Shown here one piece after another: positions 63,508-64,000 of a stretch of 64,000 bases of DNA. Below the pieces are notes generated by a model that was not told where the DNA came from, searched no databases, and saw only the letters and a program-made list of their open reading frames with translations. The translations under genes and the position numbers were made by a program. Source of the stretch: Sphaerisporangium sp. TRM90804 (GTDB lineage Bacteria > Actinomycetota > Actinomycetes > Streptosporangiales > Streptosporangiaceae); contig NZ_JARWAC010000025.1 in NCBI RefSeq assembly GCF_029846175.1, positions 107,313 to 171,312 of the forward strand. Direction: 5' to 3'. Every line of letters starts with the position of its first letter. The first letter of the stretch is position 1.

Positions 63508-63836
63508 GTCGCCGAGTCTATGACCCGGTGTACGGCGTCCATCTGGCATGACGCGTGGCCGGTTCCCGTGAACCGGCGAAGTGTGCGCCGCCACGCCGGA
63601 AGGCTGCTAATCTCTTGGAGTCGGCATCGCCCGGCGCAACCCACACCAAGGCTTCGGCTCTCCGGCATGGGCGCGCCCAGGTGGTGTCCGGATCCCCTGT
63701 ACCGCAAGAGAACGCCAACTGGGGCTTGCCCCGGGCGGTTGGCTCTGGTAGGTTGAGAGGGTTGCCCTGGAGACGGGGTGGTCCGCATCGTAGCGGATCG
63801 GGCGGGTCGGAGGTCAAGCGCTGGTAACGGCGCGAT

Positions 63837-63866
63837 TTGCTTCTGGTCAGGCCGGTTCGGTAAAAT
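63837..63866 (+). promoter_or_regulatory. Strong rRNA promoter
   Basis: TTGCTT and TAAAAT with an 18-bp spacer; transcription should begin near 63873. It is the closest to the sigma consensus of all promoters I saw in the window. Confidence 0.75.
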
Positions 63867-63945
63867 GTGACATACGAGATGGAAGCCCCGGTCGGGCTGG
63901 GAACTGTTCTGGTTTCTGGTGGTGGTCGGTGTACGCGTCCGTTTC

Positions 63946-63974
63946 TTGAGAACTCAACAGTGTGTTAAAAGCCA
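63946..63974 (+). promoter_or_regulatory. rRNA leader boxB/boxA-like antitermination and processing element
   Basis: The self-complementary TTGAGAACTCAA is followed by CAGTGTGTTAAAAGCC. This order is the known conserved leader block before 16S rRNA in actinobacteria. Confidence 0.75.
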
Positions 63975-64000
63975 GTGCATGATTGTTTTTTCCTCCGTGC

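Larger units (their letters stand above)
63508..64000 (+). promoter_or_regulatory. Promoter/leader region of an rRNA operon (16S gene beyond the edge)
   Basis: No gene. Two promoter pairs face right: TTGCCC (63726-63731)/TAGGTT (63749-63754), 17 bp apart; and TTGCTT (63837-63842)/TAAAAT (63861-63866), 18 bp apart. A TAATCT box near 63608 may mark another. Then comes the leader with TTGAGAACTCAA (63946-63957) and GTGTGTTAAAAGCC, as in the boxB/boxA-type antitermination region of mycobacterial and other actinobacterial rrn operons. Confidence 0.85.

Noticed and set aside
63518..63827. Frames of about 90-100 codons on both strands in the rRNA promoter region
   Set aside because: They overlap promoters and have no start signals; typical chance frames.

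Overview
The window is chromosomal DNA from a high-GC actinomycete. Codon third positions are almost all G or C, GTG starts are frequent, and several genes have a -10 box about 6-8 nt before the start codon, which suggests leaderless mRNAs. The block bldC - conserved hypothetical - Leu/Val dehydrogenase - DUF3073 - purM - purF - SCP-like gene is the order I know from Streptomyces coelicolor. The rRNA leader at the right edge is also actinobacterial. Content fits a Streptosporangiaceae-type organism better than Streptomyces, but that family placement is inference. I found no insertion sequence, prophage, CRISPR array or tRNA gene.

Left part (1-12.2 kb): the 3' end of a GH5 glycoside hydrolase with a strong terminator; an NCS1 permease/hydantoin-racemase operon; an unusual oxidative cluster (3.4-8.2 kb) of three tandem AhpD-like paralogues, a SnoaL-like protein, a 20-codon micro-ORF with a good Shine-Dalgarno and a FOXRED2-like flavoprotein; a YbdK-type carboxylate-amine ligase; an ECF sigma factor with its membrane partner; a MarR regulator. 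Middle-left (12.2-24 kb): a glutathionyl-hydroquinone-reductase homologue, a GAF-ANTAR/STAS pair, pyrD, a small HMA metal-binding protein, a GH20 hexosaminidase, a cell-wall amidase, LacI and TetR regulators, bldC and the Leu/Val dehydrogenase.

Middle (24-45 kb): purine genes purM-purF and purS-purQ-purL, the latter interrupted by an RsbW-like ATPase. Between them lie a PhoX phosphatase with a partial PHO-box-like upstream region, an AraC/VOC pair, an ArsR/SRPBCC operon with a palindrome inside its promoter and a leaderless leader ORF, and a drug-efflux island (MFS - TetR - MFS) in which one 13-bp palindrome recurs at both transporter promoters. A Crp/Fnr regulator lies just downstream of a membrane class III nucleotidyl cyclase.

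Right part (45-64 kb): a 2-oxoacid dehydrogenase operon (E1 alpha, E1 beta, E2), an acyl-CoA dehydrogenase with palindromes upstream, a GT-C-like membrane protein, a second ECF sigma/membrane-partner pair, a molybdopterin oxidoreductase, a large flippase-like protein with a kinase-like middle, an aldo/keto reductase overlapping an oligopeptidase-B-type protease, and finally promoters and antitermination-like leader of an rRNA operon whose 16S gene should begin just beyond base 64000.
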